From Streptomyces sp. NRRL S-87 (lineage in GTDB: Bacteria > Actinomycetota > Actinomycetes > Streptomycetales > Streptomycetaceae): a DNA stretch of 64,000 bases. Position 1 is the first letter of the stretch. Each line of letters opens with the position of its first letter. A model generated the notes under the pieces. It saw only the letters and a list, made by a program, of their open reading frames with translations, searched no databases and was not told where the DNA came from. This document shows, piece after piece, positions 25,824-34,227 of this stretch. The stretch covers positions 59,452 to 123,451 of the forward strand of contig NZ_JOGB01000011.1 of NCBI RefSeq assembly GCF_000719335.1, given 5' to 3'. A program made the position numbers and the translations under genes.

Positions 25824-27287
25824 ATGCCCCGTCGCCCGATCCACCTCTCCGACGCGGCCGAGACCGCGCTGCGTCCCGCACTCGACACGCTCCGCAGGGA
25901 GCTGCCGGCCCCAGGGGACTTCCCCCCAACCGTGCTCGAGGCGGCCGCGGAGGCCGCCCGGGCACCCGAGCTGTCCCACAAGGACGTCACCGAGCTGCCC
26001 TTCTTCACGATCGACCCGCCGGACTCGCAGGACCTCGACCAGGCCATGTACCTGGAGCGGCGGGCGGGCGGCGGGTACCGCGTCCACTACGCCATCGCCG
26101 ACATGGCCGCCTTCGTCAAACCCGGCGGAGTGATCGACACCGAGGCCCACCAGCGCGTCGAGACGCTGTACTTCCCCGACCTCAAGGTGCCCCTGCACCC
26201 GCCCGTCCTGTCCGAGGGGGCGGCCAGCCTGCTCCCGACGAACGAGAAGGTCCCGGCCCTGCTGTGGCAGCACGACCTCGACGCCCACGGCGTGGTGACC
26301 GCCAGCACCGTGTACCGCGCGCTGGTCCGCAGCCGGGCCAAGCTCAACTACGCGGGCGTCCAGCAGGACATCGACGCGGGGACGGCCGAGCCGGCCGTCG
26401 CGCTGCTGCGCGAGATCGGCATGCTGCGCGAGGCCGTCGAGGACGAGCGGAAGGCCGTCTCGCTCATGCTGCCGGACCAGGAGATCACCCTCAAGGACGG
26501 GGAGTTCCGGCTGTCCTACCGGACACCGCTGGCGGTGGAGGGCTGGAACGAGCAGATCTCCCTCATGACCGGCATGGAAGCGGCCAAGATCATGCTGAAG
26601 AGCGGTACGGGCATCCTGCGGACCCAGGAGCTGAGGGTCCCCGACCCGGTCCCGGGGCTGCGCGAGATCGCCAAGCAGCTCGGCATCGACTGGAAGCACC
26701 ACATGTCGTACGCCGACCTGATCCGCTCCCTCGATCCGAGCAAGCAGAACCACGCCGCCTTCCTCCACGAGGCCACCCGCCTGTTCAGGAAGGCGGACTA
26801 CACGGCCTTCCGCGACGGCGCCCTCCCCCCGAACCAGAAGCACGCGTCCATCGCGGCCCCTTACGCGCACTGCACGGCACCGATGCGGCGCCTGGTCGAC
26901 CGGTACACCGGCGAGCTGTGCGTGGCCGCCTGCGCGCTCCAGGCCCCGCCGGCCTGGGTGCTCGACGCCCTGCAGGACCTGCCGGCCACGATGAGGAACG
27001 GCAAGGCGGGTCTGGCGGACGGGGAGTGCGTGGACATCGTGGAGGCGGCACTGCTCCAGCACCGGGAGGGCGAGACGTTCGACGCCGCCGTGATCGACAC
27101 CGACGCGGAATGGGTCCCTCCCAACCCCAGGACGGGTCTGGCCTATCTGGCGGATCCCCCCGTGATGGGCAAGATCAAGAAGGCGAGCGGATCCCTCGTG
27201 CTCGGTTCGAGCGTCCGGGCCAAGCTCGAGAAGGCCGACCCGAAGGCGGGTCTCAAGAAGGACAAGATCCTCTTCAGCCTGCCGTAG
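25824..27287 (+). CDS. RNB-domain ribonuclease (RNase II/R family)
   Basis: 487 residues. Processive 3'-5' exoribonuclease fold. The active-site segment is DPPDSQDLDQAMYLERR with the Asp cluster, followed by HYAIADMAAFVKPGGVIDTEAHQR and LYFPDLKVPLHPPVLSEGAASLLP. GTPMRR-like end motif appears as YAHCTAPMRRLVDRY. There are no N-terminal cold-shock domains and no clear C-terminal S1 domain, so it is the short actinobacterial form. Start ATG 25824; the extra upstream open frame overlaps the yaaA promoter. Confidence 0.92.
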   Translation: MPRRPIHLSDAAETALRPALDTLRRELPAPGDFPPTVLEAAAEAARAPELSHKDVTELPFFTIDPPDSQDLDQAMYLERRAGGGYRVHYAIADMAAFVKPGGVIDTEAHQRVETLYFPDLKVPLHPPVLSEGAASLLPTNEKVPALLWQHDLDAHGVVTASTVYRALVRSRAKLNYAGVQQDIDAGTAEPAVALLREIGMLREAVEDERKAVSLMLPDQEITLKDGEFRLSYRTPLAVEGWNEQISLMTGMEAAKIMLKSGTGILRTQELRVPDPVPGLREIAKQLGIDWKHHMSYADLIRSLDPSKQNHAAFLHEATRLFRKADYTAFRDGALPPNQKHASIAAPYAHCTAPMRRLVDRYTGELCVAACALQAPPAWVLDALQDLPATMRNGKAGLADGECVDIVEAALLQHREGETFDAAVIDTDAEWVPPNPRTGLAYLADPPVMGKIKKASGSLVLGSSVRAKLEKADPKAGLKKDKILFSLP

Positions 27288-27360
27288 GCCGCCGCACCGC
27301 CGCCACGAGCGCCGCCGGCATCCGCATGCCCCCGTTCCACACCCCGCCGCTGCGGCAAGG

Positions 27361-27389
27361 TCAAGCGACGGCCGTCGCGCGGGTAGCAT
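27361..27389 (+). promoter_or_regulatory. Candidate rnpB promoter
   Basis: TAGCAT at 27384-27389 fits a Streptomyces housekeeping -10 box, with a poor -35 (TCAAGC, 27361-27366) 17 bases upstream. Transcription would start about 27396, the first bases of the RNase P RNA. Confidence 0.55.
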
Positions 27390-27395
27390 GGTCAC

Positions 27396-27811
27396 CACGG
27401 CAGACGAGCCGGCCGGACGGCCGCGTCGGGGTCCTCGGACCCCGCCGAGGAACGTCCGGGCTCCACAGGGCAGGGTGGTGGGTAACGCCCACCCGGGGTG
27501 ACCCGCGGGACAGTGCCACAGAAAGCAGACCGCCGGGGGCCTCGGCCCTCGGTAAGGGTGAAACGGTGGTGTAAGAGACCACCAGCGCCTGGGGTGACCC
27601 AGGCGGCTAGGTAAACCCCACTCGGAGCAAGGTCAAGAGGGGTCGGAGCGATCCGGCCCTGCGCGGACGATCGAGGGCTGCCCGCCCGAGTTCGCGGGTA
27701 GACCGCACGAGACCGGCGGCAACGCCGGTCCTAGATGGATGGCCGTCTCCCCGGCGACCGCGAGGTCTCCGGGTGACAGAACCCGGCGTACAGGCCGACT
27801 CGTCTGCCGCC
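27396..27811 (+). ncRNA. rnpB: RNase P RNA (type A)
   Basis: Catalytic RNA that removes tRNA 5' leaders. Universal sequence blocks are present: GAGGAACGTCCGGGCTCCAC with GGGTAACGCCC, ACAGAAAGCAGACC in the core, AGGGTGAAACGG, and GACAGAACCCGGCGTACAGG near the 3' end. Helix P1 is the pairing of CGGCAGACGAG (27398-27408) with CTCGTCTGCCG (27799-27809). The length of about 415 nt fits actinobacterial type A. Open frames crossing this region are not genes. Confidence 0.97.
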
Positions 27812-27822
27812 TGTATCCCCGA

Positions 27823-27847
27823 CCTGGGGCGATGGTCCGGCCCCAGG
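27823..27847 (+). terminator. rnpB terminator hairpin
   Basis: CCTGGGGC (27823-27830), a 9-base loop and GCCCCAGG (27840-27847) form a perfect stem 14 bases after helix P1 of RNase P RNA. Confidence 0.7.
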
Positions 27848-27885
27848 GGTCCCATGCCTGCCGGGGGCGATCCGGGGGCAGCGTT

Positions 27886-28167
27886 TCAGACGACGATCAC
27901 CTTGATGTCCGGCGCCGCGGGAAGCGTCTCCGCGGCCGCACAGAGCTTCGGAACCTGGGCCGAGTCGGACGTGACGATCCGCACCGGCGGCGTGCAGAGC
28001 GCGGCCGTGGCGACGATCAGGGCGTCCACCAGGCACTCGTGTCCGTCCAGCCCCGTCACGTCGAGGAGCTTCGCCGCGTTCTCCGTGACGCCGTCCGTGA
28101 CCGGCTTGACGTCGAAGCGGGAGAGGAGGAACGCCAGGCGCTTGGCGGCGTTGCCGGTGCGGCGCAC
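27886..28167 (-). pseudogene. PIN-domain (VapC-like) remnant, N-terminus missing
   Basis: About 93 codons. The residues LLSRFDVKPVTDGVTENAAKLLDVTG, then CLVDALIVATAAL and VRIVTSDSAQVPKL, match the C-terminal two thirds of a PIN-domain ribonuclease (the VDALIVATA and TSD parts carry later active-site acids). The N-terminal strand with the first catalytic Asp (usually VDTNVL-like) is absent. An in-frame TAG lies just upstream of the open part, and no other frame supplies the missing piece. No antitoxin gene is adjacent. It is probably a decayed toxin gene beside rnpB. Confidence 0.65.
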
Positions 28168-28386
28168 TTCCAGGCGCTACGCGTCGGCCGGCTCACCACT
28201 CTTCTTCCGCCTGCCTCCGCGGGGGGGGGCGTCACGTGGAGGCTACTCATGCCCAAAAACGTAGCACCACCGGTAGGAAAGTCGCCACGGGAGCGCGCGA
28301 AGGGCGAAGGCGCCGCTGGGGGACGGGGCCTTCGCCCGCAGGGCTTCAGGAACCACGCACTACGGGTCCGGCGGGAACCGCGGGAA

Positions 28387-28932
28387 CTAGCGCAGGCCGA
28401 CCTGGGAGCGGATGCTCATCTTGCCGTTCTCGAAGAGGAACGTGGCGACGCCGAAGGTGCTCGACTGGTCGCAGTTGTACGTCGAGGAGCGCATGCCGCG
28501 GGTCTCGGTCTGGGCCACGCGGACGCAGGTGCCGACGCCGGTGATCTCCTTCATCTGCGCGATGGTCTTGCCGCGCGTGACCTTGAGGTACTTGGCCTTG
28601 GTCATGCGGCCGTTGGACTTGCCGCCGTCCAGGAAGACCTGGGTGCGGACCTCCAGCTTGTTGTTGGAGAAGGTGAAGTCCGCGACGCTGAAGGGCTTGT
28701 CGCCCTTGCACTCGTACTGCTTGATCCGCACACCGCCGGCGGAGGAGTCGGACTGCAGCCTGCACGCGCCGCGGCCGGCGGTGGCGTGCATCGTCGCGAT
28801 CGACGAGCCGAGCTTGATCTTGTCGTACTCGGCCTTGGTGATCCGGGCGGTGGCGGCGGAGGCCGTCGTCGCGGAGGCCAGGCCCAGGGCTGCGGCGAGG
28901 ACGGGTACGGCGATCAGGCGCATGCGGGACAT
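28387..28932 (-). CDS. Secreted BLIP-like protein (tandem SmpA/BLIP-type repeats)
   Basis: 181 residues from ATG 28932 with AAAGGGG upstream. Signal peptide MSRMRLIAVPVLAAALGLAS, cleaved after an ATTASA site. The mature protein has two related halves, each opening with an 'x-T-K-A-x-Y-x-K-(I/V)-x-x-G-x-x-(I/T)-A-x-M' helix-turn, holding a Cys pair (CRL...YEC and CVR...YNC) and ending in a strand-rich stretch. This is the layout of beta-lactamase inhibitory protein and its relatives. Whether it inhibits an enzyme is unknown. Confidence 0.75.
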   Translation of the reverse strand: MSRMRLIAVPVLAAALGLASATTASAATARITKAEYDKIKLGSSIATMHATAGRGACRLQSDSSAGGVRIKQYECKGDKPFSVADFTFSNNKLEVRTQVFLDGGKSNGRMTKAKYLKVTRGKTIAQMKEITGVGTCVRVAQTETRGMRSSTYNCDQSSTFGVATFLFENGKMSIRSQVGLR

Positions 28933-29038
28933 GCTGCCCCTTTCTGTGTCGACGACAAGGAGATCGTGAAGATCCCCGGCATCCTGCACAGATTTTCGAC
29001 TCGACGGTAAGGTCGATTGTCAGCCAGCCATACGCGAA

Positions 29039-29076
29039 GACCGGCCACGGACCGCTCGTGCGGTCCGTGGCCGGTC
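29039..29076. terminator. Hairpin with 16-bp perfect stem
   Basis: GACCGGCCACGGACCG (29039-29054), loop CTCGTG and the exact reverse complement at 29061-29076. It lies just after the RNase H/phosphatase gene on the minus strand and upstream of the BLIP-like gene, insulating the two. Confidence 0.85.
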
Positions 29077-29102
29077 CCCGTTCACGACGCGTCGGCCTCG
29101 CG

Positions 29103-30428
29103 TCAACGCAGATGTGAGGTGTCGTTCAGCAGGCGCAGCGACGCGTTGCCGTCCGCGTAGTACGCCACCGCCGACAGCGACGCGGCGGCCAACTCCATGC
29201 GGAACAGGGCCTCGGGTGGCGCGCCCAGGGCCAGCCGGACCAGCGTCTTGACCGGGGTCACGTGCGTGACCAGCAGGACCGTGCGGCCCTGGTGCCGGGC
29301 CAGCAGCCGGTCGCGCGTGGCCGACACCCGGCGGGCGACCGCGGCGAAGCTCTCGCCGCCGCCCGTGGGCTCCGCCTTCGGCGAGGCCAGCCAGGCGTCG
29401 AGGTCGGCGGGGTAGCGCTCGCGCACCTCGGCGAAGGTCAGGCCCTCCCAGACGCCGAAGTCCGTCTCGCGCAGCCCCTCCTCGACGGTGACGTCCAGGC
29501 CGAGGCGCTCGGCGACGGCCTGGGCGGTCTGGCGGCAGCGCGTCAACGGCGAGCTGACGATCGTCTGGATCGTGCCGCGGGCCGCCAGGGCGGCGGCCAC
29601 GGCCTCGGCCTGGCGCCGGCCCGCCGCGGAGAGCTCCGGGTCGGTGCCGCCGCTGCCGGAGAACCGCTTCTGCGGGGTGAGCGCGGTCTCGCCGTGGCGG
29701 AGGAGGACGAAGGTGGCGGGAGTGCCCAGGTCCGGCGCACCCCAGCCGGCGGAGGGGGCCGCAGCGGTCTCCACCGGAGCAGCCGCCGCCGGGACCGCGA
29801 CAGCCGCGGCCGCGACAGGGGCCGCGGCGGACGTTCGCGCCGCCACCGCGGAGGAGGCCGACCGTTCCGCCGGGGCCGACCGGTCCGCCAGCGCCGCCCG
29901 CACCGCCGCCGCGCCCGCGGCGGCGTCCCCGGGCGGACCCGCGGGCGGCGGGACGGCCAGCGCGCGGGCCGCGCCCGCGTCGAGGGCCGCCGAGGAGGCG
30001 GACGGCGACCACTGCTCGCCGCGCCGGCCCGCGTCCATGGCCTCGTTGGCCAGCCGGTCCGCGTGCTTGTTCCGCTCGCGCGGGATCCACTCGTACGCGA
30101 CCTGCGCGCCCGGCAGGATGCGGGCGGCCTCGGCCGCCAGCGGCTTCATGTCCGGGTGCTTGATCTTCCAGCGGCCCGACATCTGCTCGACGACGAGCTT
30201 GGAGTCCATCCGGACCGTGATCCGGGCCTCCGGGTCGAGCTCGCGCGCCGCGGTCAGACCGGCGATCAGGCCCTTGTACTCGGCCACGTTGTTCGTCGCG
30301 ACACCGATGTACTCCGCCCGCTCCGCGAGCGTCTCACCGCTCGCCGGGTCGAGCACGACGGCGCCGTAGCCGGCCGGCCCCGGGTTGCCCCGGGACCCGC
30401 CGTCGGCCTCCACGACGAAACGGCGCAT
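29103..30428 (-). CDS. Bifunctional RNase H / acid phosphatase
   Basis: 441 residues. N-terminal RNase HI domain (1-130): VVEADGGSRGNPGPAGYGAVV, EYKGLIAGL and WIPRERNKHADRLANEA with the catalytic Asp/Glu. An Ala-rich linker of about 90 residues follows. The C-terminal histidine-phosphatase domain (about 230-441) has LLRHGETALT with the phospho-His motif, ETDFGVWEGLTF and LVTHVTPVK with the second catalytic His. The same fusion is known in mycobacteria, where the phosphatase part acts in alpha-ribazole phosphate removal. Its start overlaps the stop of the upstream gene by one base (TGATG). Confidence 0.93.
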   Translation of the reverse strand: MRRFVVEADGGSRGNPGPAGYGAVVLDPASGETLAERAEYIGVATNNVAEYKGLIAGLTAARELDPEARITVRMDSKLVVEQMSGRWKIKHPDMKPLAAEAARILPGAQVAYEWIPRERNKHADRLANEAMDAGRRGEQWSPSASSAALDAGAARALAVPPPAGPPGDAAAGAAAVRAALADRSAPAERSASSAVAARTSAAAPVAAAAVAVPAAAAPVETAAAPSAGWGAPDLGTPATFVLLRHGETALTPQKRFSGSGGTDPELSAAGRRQAEAVAAALAARGTIQTIVSSPLTRCRQTAQAVAERLGLDVTVEEGLRETDFGVWEGLTFAEVRERYPADLDAWLASPKAEPTGGGESFAAVARRVSATRDRLLARHQGRTVLLVTHVTPVKTLVRLALGAPPEALFRMELAAASLSAVAYYADGNASLRLLNDTSHLR

Positions 30429-31171
30429 CAGATGCCCGAGTCGGCCGTACGGACCAGGATCCGGCCACAGTTCTCGTGCCGCACGACCTTGTCGCGCGCG
30501 GCCGCCTTGATCTCGTTCACCTCGGCGAGGTCCAGCTCGATCTGGCAGCCCATGCAGCGGCGCTGGTACAGCTTGGCGGCGCCCACGTCACCGGTCTTGG
30601 CGCGGATCTTCTCGTACAGGGCGACCAGGTCGGCCGGCATGGCGCCGACGACGACCGCGCGGTCCTTCTCCAGGCCGGCGACCTCGGCGTCGATCTCGCC
30701 CGTGGCGGCGTTCCGGCGGGCGGCGGCGTCGTCGGTCTTGGCCTGCACGGAGGAGACGCGCTCGGTCAGCTCGGCCACGCGCTCGGCGGCGGACTCGCGA
30801 CGCTCCATGACCTCCAGGACCACGTCCTCCAGGTCGCCCTGGCGCTTGGCCAGCGAGGTGAGCTCGCGCTGCAGGTTCTCCAGGTCCTTGGGGGAGGAGA
30901 CCGCACCCGAGTCGAGGCGCTGCTGGTCGCGGACGGCGCGCTGGCGCACCTGGTCCACGTCCTGCTCCGCCTTGGTCTGCTCGCGGGCGGTGTCGCTCTC
31001 CTCGGTCTGCGCGGCGATCAGCAGGTCGCGCAGCTGCGTCAGGTCCTTGGAGAGGGAGTCGAGCTCGGCGTGCTCGGGCAGCGACTTGCGCTTGTGCGCG
31101 AGCTGCGACAGCCGTACGTCCAGGGCCTGGACGTCGAGGAGTCGGATCTGGTCGGCGGGCTCGGCGTTCAG
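30428..31171 (-). CDS. C4-type zinc-ribbon coiled-coil protein, probable CTG start
   Basis: 247 residues. Residues 1-180 are a long coiled coil (ADQIRLLDVQALDVRLSQLAHKR, then heptad-rich stretches); the C-terminus has a zinc ribbon, RCMGCQIELDLAEVNEI followed by RHENCGRILVR. This CT398-like family is linked to RNA handling and type III-like chaperone folds. No ATG, GTG or TTG is placed to start the conserved N-terminus. CTG at 31171 has GGAG seven bases upstream and overlaps the nif3 stop as CTGA, exactly like the usual ATGA coupling. Confidence 0.88.
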   Translation of the reverse strand: MNAEPADQIRLLDVQALDVRLSQLAHKRKSLPEHAELDSLSKDLTQLRDLLIAAQTEESDTAREQTKAEQDVDQVRQRAVRDQQRLDSGAVSSPKDLENLQRELTSLAKRQGDLEDVVLEVMERRESAAERVAELTERVSSVQAKTDDAAARRNAATGEIDAEVAGLEKDRAVVVGAMPADLVALYEKIRAKTGDVGAAKLYQRRCMGCQIELDLAEVNEIKAAARDKVVRHENCGRILVRTADSGI

Positions 31172-32022
31172 TTGGGGGCTCCAGTGGTTGAGATGGCGGA
31201 CGACGCCGCGTGGGCGGTCCAGGGGTCGGTGACCGTGTGCGAGACGTGGGTGCGCAGGCCCCAGCCGTGCCGGTCGGAAATCGCGTCGAGCTGGGCCGCG
31301 GCCTGCTCGCACCAGGGCCACTCCGTGGCCCAGTGGGCGGCGTCGACGAGGGCCAGCGGGCTGGTCTCGCGGGCCTCGGACACCGGGTGGTGGCGCAGGT
31401 CGGCGGTGACGAAGGCGTCCACGCCGGCCGCGCGCACCTGGGCGAAGAGGCTGTCGCCCGAGCCGCCGCTGACCGCGACGGTCCGGATGACCTGCTCGGG
31501 GTCGCCCGCGACGCGGATGCCGGTCGCGGTGGCGGGCAGCCGCTTCGCGACGCGCTCGGCGAACGCGGCGAGCGTCTCGGGGTGGTCGAGGGCGCAGATC
31601 CGCCCCAGGCCCCGGCGGCCGGCGGGGTCGGTCGGGTCGGGCACGAGGGGCCCGGTCACGCGCAGGTCGAGGGCGCCGGCCAGGGCGTCGGAGACGCCGG
31701 GGTCGGCGGTGTCGGCGTTGGTGTGCGCCACGTGCAGGGCGATGTCGTGCTTGATGAGCGTGTGCACGACCTTGCCCTTGAAGGTGCCGGCCGAGACGGT
31801 CGTGGTCCCGCGCAGGTAGAGCGGGTGGTGGGTGACGACCAGGTCGGCGCCCAGCTCCAGGGCCTCGTCGGCGACCTCCTGGAGGGGGTCCACGGCGAAC
31901 AGCACGCGGGTGACCTCGGCGTCGGGGTCGCCGCAGACGGTTCCGACCGCGTCCCACTGCTCGGCCCGCTCGGGGGGCCAGAGAGCGTCGAGCGCGGCGA
32001 TGACTTCAGACAGACGGGGCAC
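31168..32022 (-). CDS. Nif3-like dinuclear metal centre hydrolase
   Basis: 284 residues from GTG 32022. Nif3/YqfO family, related to GTP cyclohydrolase I type 2 folds, cytosolic, with two metals. Motifs: LWPPERAEQWDAVGTVCGD, VVTHHPLYLRG (metal-binding His pair), VAHTNADTADPGVSDALAGAL, AVSGGSGDSLFAQVRAAG and FVTADLRHHPV. First gene of nif3 - zinc ribbon - RNase H/phosphatase, all translationally coupled. A 398-bp gap precedes it. Confidence 0.9.
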   Translation of the reverse strand: MPRLSEVIAALDALWPPERAEQWDAVGTVCGDPDAEVTRVLFAVDPLQEVADEALELGADLVVTHHPLYLRGTTTVSAGTFKGKVVHTLIKHDIALHVAHTNADTADPGVSDALAGALDLRVTGPLVPDPTDPAGRRGLGRICALDHPETLAAFAERVAKRLPATATGIRVAGDPEQVIRTVAVSGGSGDSLFAQVRAAGVDAFVTADLRHHPVSEARETSPLALVDAAHWATEWPWCEQAAAQLDAISDRHGWGLRTHVSHTVTDPWTAHAASSAISTTGAPN

Positions 32023-32253
32023 GGGAGCAAGGCTACCGTCCGTACGGGCTCGGCCCTGTCCTCGGTCCGGGCCGGGCCGCCGGCCCGGGGGCCGGGGCCT
32101 CACGCACCGTCCCCGCCCCCGTACGGACCGGTTTACGGGAGCGGTGGCGGGCGCTGGACCCCGCCGCCCTCGGCGCCGCGGCGGTCCGCCCCGCCCCGCC
32201 CCGCCCCGGCCGCCGGTGCCAGGGCCTCGGCCGAAGGCGGGCCGCGGGGCGGG

Positions 32254-32301
32254 CCGTCCGCGGACCCGCGCAGCACACCGTCCGCGGACCCGCGCAGCAC
32301 A
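32254..32301. repeat. Perfect 24-bp tandem duplication
   Basis: A 24-base unit beginning CCGTCCGCGGACCCGCGC is present at 32254-32277 and again at 32278-32301, in the divergent gap between nif3 and the next plus-strand gene. A CCCCG repeat (about 32190-32210) lies nearby. Confidence 0.8.
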
Positions 32302-32368
32302 CCCTCCTCCCCACTCACCGGCGAACCGCCCGTCGGCCACCCTTATGTGTGAAGCGCGGGTGCTCGTG

Positions 32369-32398
32369 TTGTTCGGCTGGAAGTGCGAAAACTAGCTT
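32369..32398 (+). promoter_or_regulatory. Candidate housekeeping promoter
   Basis: TTGTTC (32369-32374), 18-base spacer, TAGCTT (32393-32398). It lies 23 bases before the ATG at 32421, so the leader would be very short but would include GGAGGTGA. Confidence 0.5.
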
Positions 32399-32420
32399 CC
32401 TCGCTGGAGGTGACGTACCG

Positions 32421-33752
32421 ATGACAGCCAGTGCCATCGATTCCGCCGCGACCGCCTTCGTGATCGCCGCGGACGGCTCGTACGCCGCGCGGCTGGCGGG
32501 CGACGGAGAGGCCCGGTTCCCCGAGCGCTGGACGCTCTGCGGACCGGAGCCGTACGCGGTGCCGCTCCCCTTGGAGCAGCCCGAGGAGGCGGACAGCGAG
32601 GTGCTGCCGCTCACCGACGGGCGGGTGCTGATCCACCGGCGGGTGGCGGACCGGCACGCGTTCGCCCTGCTCTACCCGACGGGCCATGAGACCGGTCCCC
32701 GCACCGGCGAGCTCCCGCTGGGCGGCATCGAGGCGAAGGAAGGGCGCCGGGTGCGGCTGCTGCCGCCGGCGCCGGACGGCACGAGCGCGTACGCCCTCGT
32801 CGTCGACGGGGCGGAGAGCGCGGTGTGGCGGGTCGCCGGGAGCGGGTCGGAGCGGTCCGGCGCCGGTACCGACGGCCCCGAGCGGGTCGCCGAGGTGCGC
32901 GGGCGCTGCTCGGGGGGCGTCTGGCTGGACCGTACGGGACGCATGCTCGCCCTGGACCGCGAGCTGGCCGGCGTCGGGGTCAAGGCGGTGGCCGTGGACC
33001 TCACCCGGGGCGGGGACGTGACGCCGCTCCTCCAGATCGCCGAGGGCAGCAACGACCGGCTGCTGCTCGCCGAGCCGGACAGCGGGCTCCTGATCATCCG
33101 GTCCGACGCGCCGGGCGAGCCGCGGCTGGGCTGGGGCGTGCTGGGCAGCGCCCGGCCGGTCCGGTTCCCGGAGTGCCTGCGGACGGAGGCGGACGGGGCG
33201 GAGCCGTTCGCGGTGCAGCCGGGGCAGGCGCTGATGCCGGAGAGCAGCGCGGTGGCGTTGCGGCTGGCGGACGGCGGGCTGGGCCTGTGGCGTCCGGCGG
33301 ACCGGCGGATGTTCTCCCTGCGCGGGCCGGTGGGGTGGCTGGGCGGGGCGGGCCTGTGGACGCCGGAGGGTGCGCTGCGGCTGCCGTACGCCACGCCGGA
33401 GGTGCCGTGCGGTGTGTTGACGGTGACGGTCCCCCATCCGGTGCCGGCGATAAGGCTGCTGCCGGTGTCCGTCCCGGCCCAGCCGGACGCGTCCGCCCCG
33501 GGCGGGCCCGCCGGGCTGGGCGCGGGACCGGGCCCGGACGCCGGGCCGGGACCGGCCACCGGTCTGGGGCCGGCCACCGGTCTGGGGCCGGCCACGGGCC
33601 AGGGTCCCGGCGAGGCCGCCGCCGGGACCGCCGGGACCGCCGGGACGGGCCTCGCCTCCGCGGCCGGCCGGGTCCCGATCCGGCCGGTCCCGCTCCAGCA
33701 GGCCCCCTTCCCGAAGGGTCCGCAGGGCGTGTTCTACAAGGTCTTCGGGTAG
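32421..33752 (+). CDS. Hypothetical protein, beta-rich, unknown function
   Basis: 443 residues, ATG 32421 after GGAGGTGACG. No signal peptide or membrane helix. Many short strand-turn units (AFVIAADGSYAARLAGDGEAR, GRVLIHRRVADRHAF, GRMLALDRELAGVGVKAVAVDL, SGLLIIRSD, GGLGLWRPADRRMFSL) suggest a beta-propeller-like fold. Residues about 365-415 are low complexity, with three PATGLG repeats encoded by an 18-base DNA repeat at about 33551-33600. The last residues, FPKGPQGVFYKVFG, look conserved. Not recognised. Confidence 0.7.
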   Translation: MTASAIDSAATAFVIAADGSYAARLAGDGEARFPERWTLCGPEPYAVPLPLEQPEEADSEVLPLTDGRVLIHRRVADRHAFALLYPTGHETGPRTGELPLGGIEAKEGRRVRLLPPAPDGTSAYALVVDGAESAVWRVAGSGSERSGAGTDGPERVAEVRGRCSGGVWLDRTGRMLALDRELAGVGVKAVAVDLTRGGDVTPLLQIAEGSNDRLLLAEPDSGLLIIRSDAPGEPRLGWGVLGSARPVRFPECLRTEADGAEPFAVQPGQALMPESSAVALRLADGGLGLWRPADRRMFSLRGPVGWLGGAGLWTPEGALRLPYATPEVPCGVLTVTVPHPVPAIRLLPVSVPAQPDASAPGGPAGLGAGPGPDAGPGPATGLGPATGLGPATGQGPGEAAAGTAGTAGTGLASAAGRVPIRPVPLQQAPFPKGPQGVFYKVFG

Positions 33753-33822
33753 CAACGGCCTTGACCGCGCCTCGCGTTGCGCTTGCGGTGCCCTCGGACA
33801 GCGTGGCGCCCCCTCTTCCTGT

Positions 33823-33849
33823 CAGTCCGGTCTGATTAGATGCGGACTG
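33823..33849. promoter_or_regulatory. Inverted repeat upstream of small ORF
   Basis: CAGTCCG (33823-33829) and CGGACTG (33843-33849) enclose GTCTGATTAGATG, which includes a possible -10 box (TAGATG). A repressor site over the start of transcription is possible. Confidence 0.35.
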
Positions 33850-33909
33850 TGAAACTGGGGGGCGACCGTGTCCGGGGGGACGCGGCCGCAGAGTGAGAAA
33901 GCGATTCGC

Positions 33910-34065
33910 ATGTCTGACGTCATCACCGACACCATCGAGGGACGACCGGCGGGGGCCGAGGGTCGTGGACGCCACCGCGGCGCCGCGTCCCCCGAGGACT
34001 CGGCGGTTCAGGCGCTCGGCCGCCACCGCAGGCCCTCCGCCACCGCGGAGGAGCAGGCGGCCTGA
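33910..34065 (+). CDS. Small basic protein, unknown
   Basis: 51 residues, MSDVITDTIEGRPAG and so on. Acidic first ten residues, then basic and Gly/Arg-rich with two GRHR motifs (GRGRHRG and LGRHRRPSA). It is flanked by a promoter-like inverted repeat and a perfect 16-bp terminator, which argues for a real transcript. The ribosome site is weak. It could also be a small RNA. No family recognised. Confidence 0.45.
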   Translation: MSDVITDTIEGRPAGAEGRGRHRGAASPEDSAVQALGRHRRPSATAEEQAA

Positions 34066-34090
34066 GGCGGCCGACGCAGCCGGAGCACGT

Positions 34091-34127
34091 GGAAGGCCCC
34101 GGGGGACACGATCCCCCGGGGCCTTCC
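34091..34127. terminator. Bidirectional terminator with 16-bp perfect stem
   Basis: GGAAGGCCCCGGGGGA (34091-34106), loop CACGA and the exact reverse complement at 34112-34127, between the small ORF and the convergent SDR gene. Confidence 0.88.
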
Positions 34128-34227
34128 GGCAGCCGGACGGGCCAGCCGGACCGCTGCCCGGCCCCGTCCGGCCGGATCCGACCGGCCGACACCGACCGCT
34201 CGACCTGCCCGCTCCGGACGGACGGCG

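Noticed and set aside
27739..29010. 423-codon frame crossing the end of rnpB, the PIN remnant and the BLIP-like gene
   Set aside because: It overlaps the rnpB 3' end and known genes on the other strand, and has no recognisable domain.
32180..32215. CCCCG repeat as a CRISPR or phage element
   Set aside because: Simple GC-rich low-complexity DNA without spacers or palindromic repeat units.
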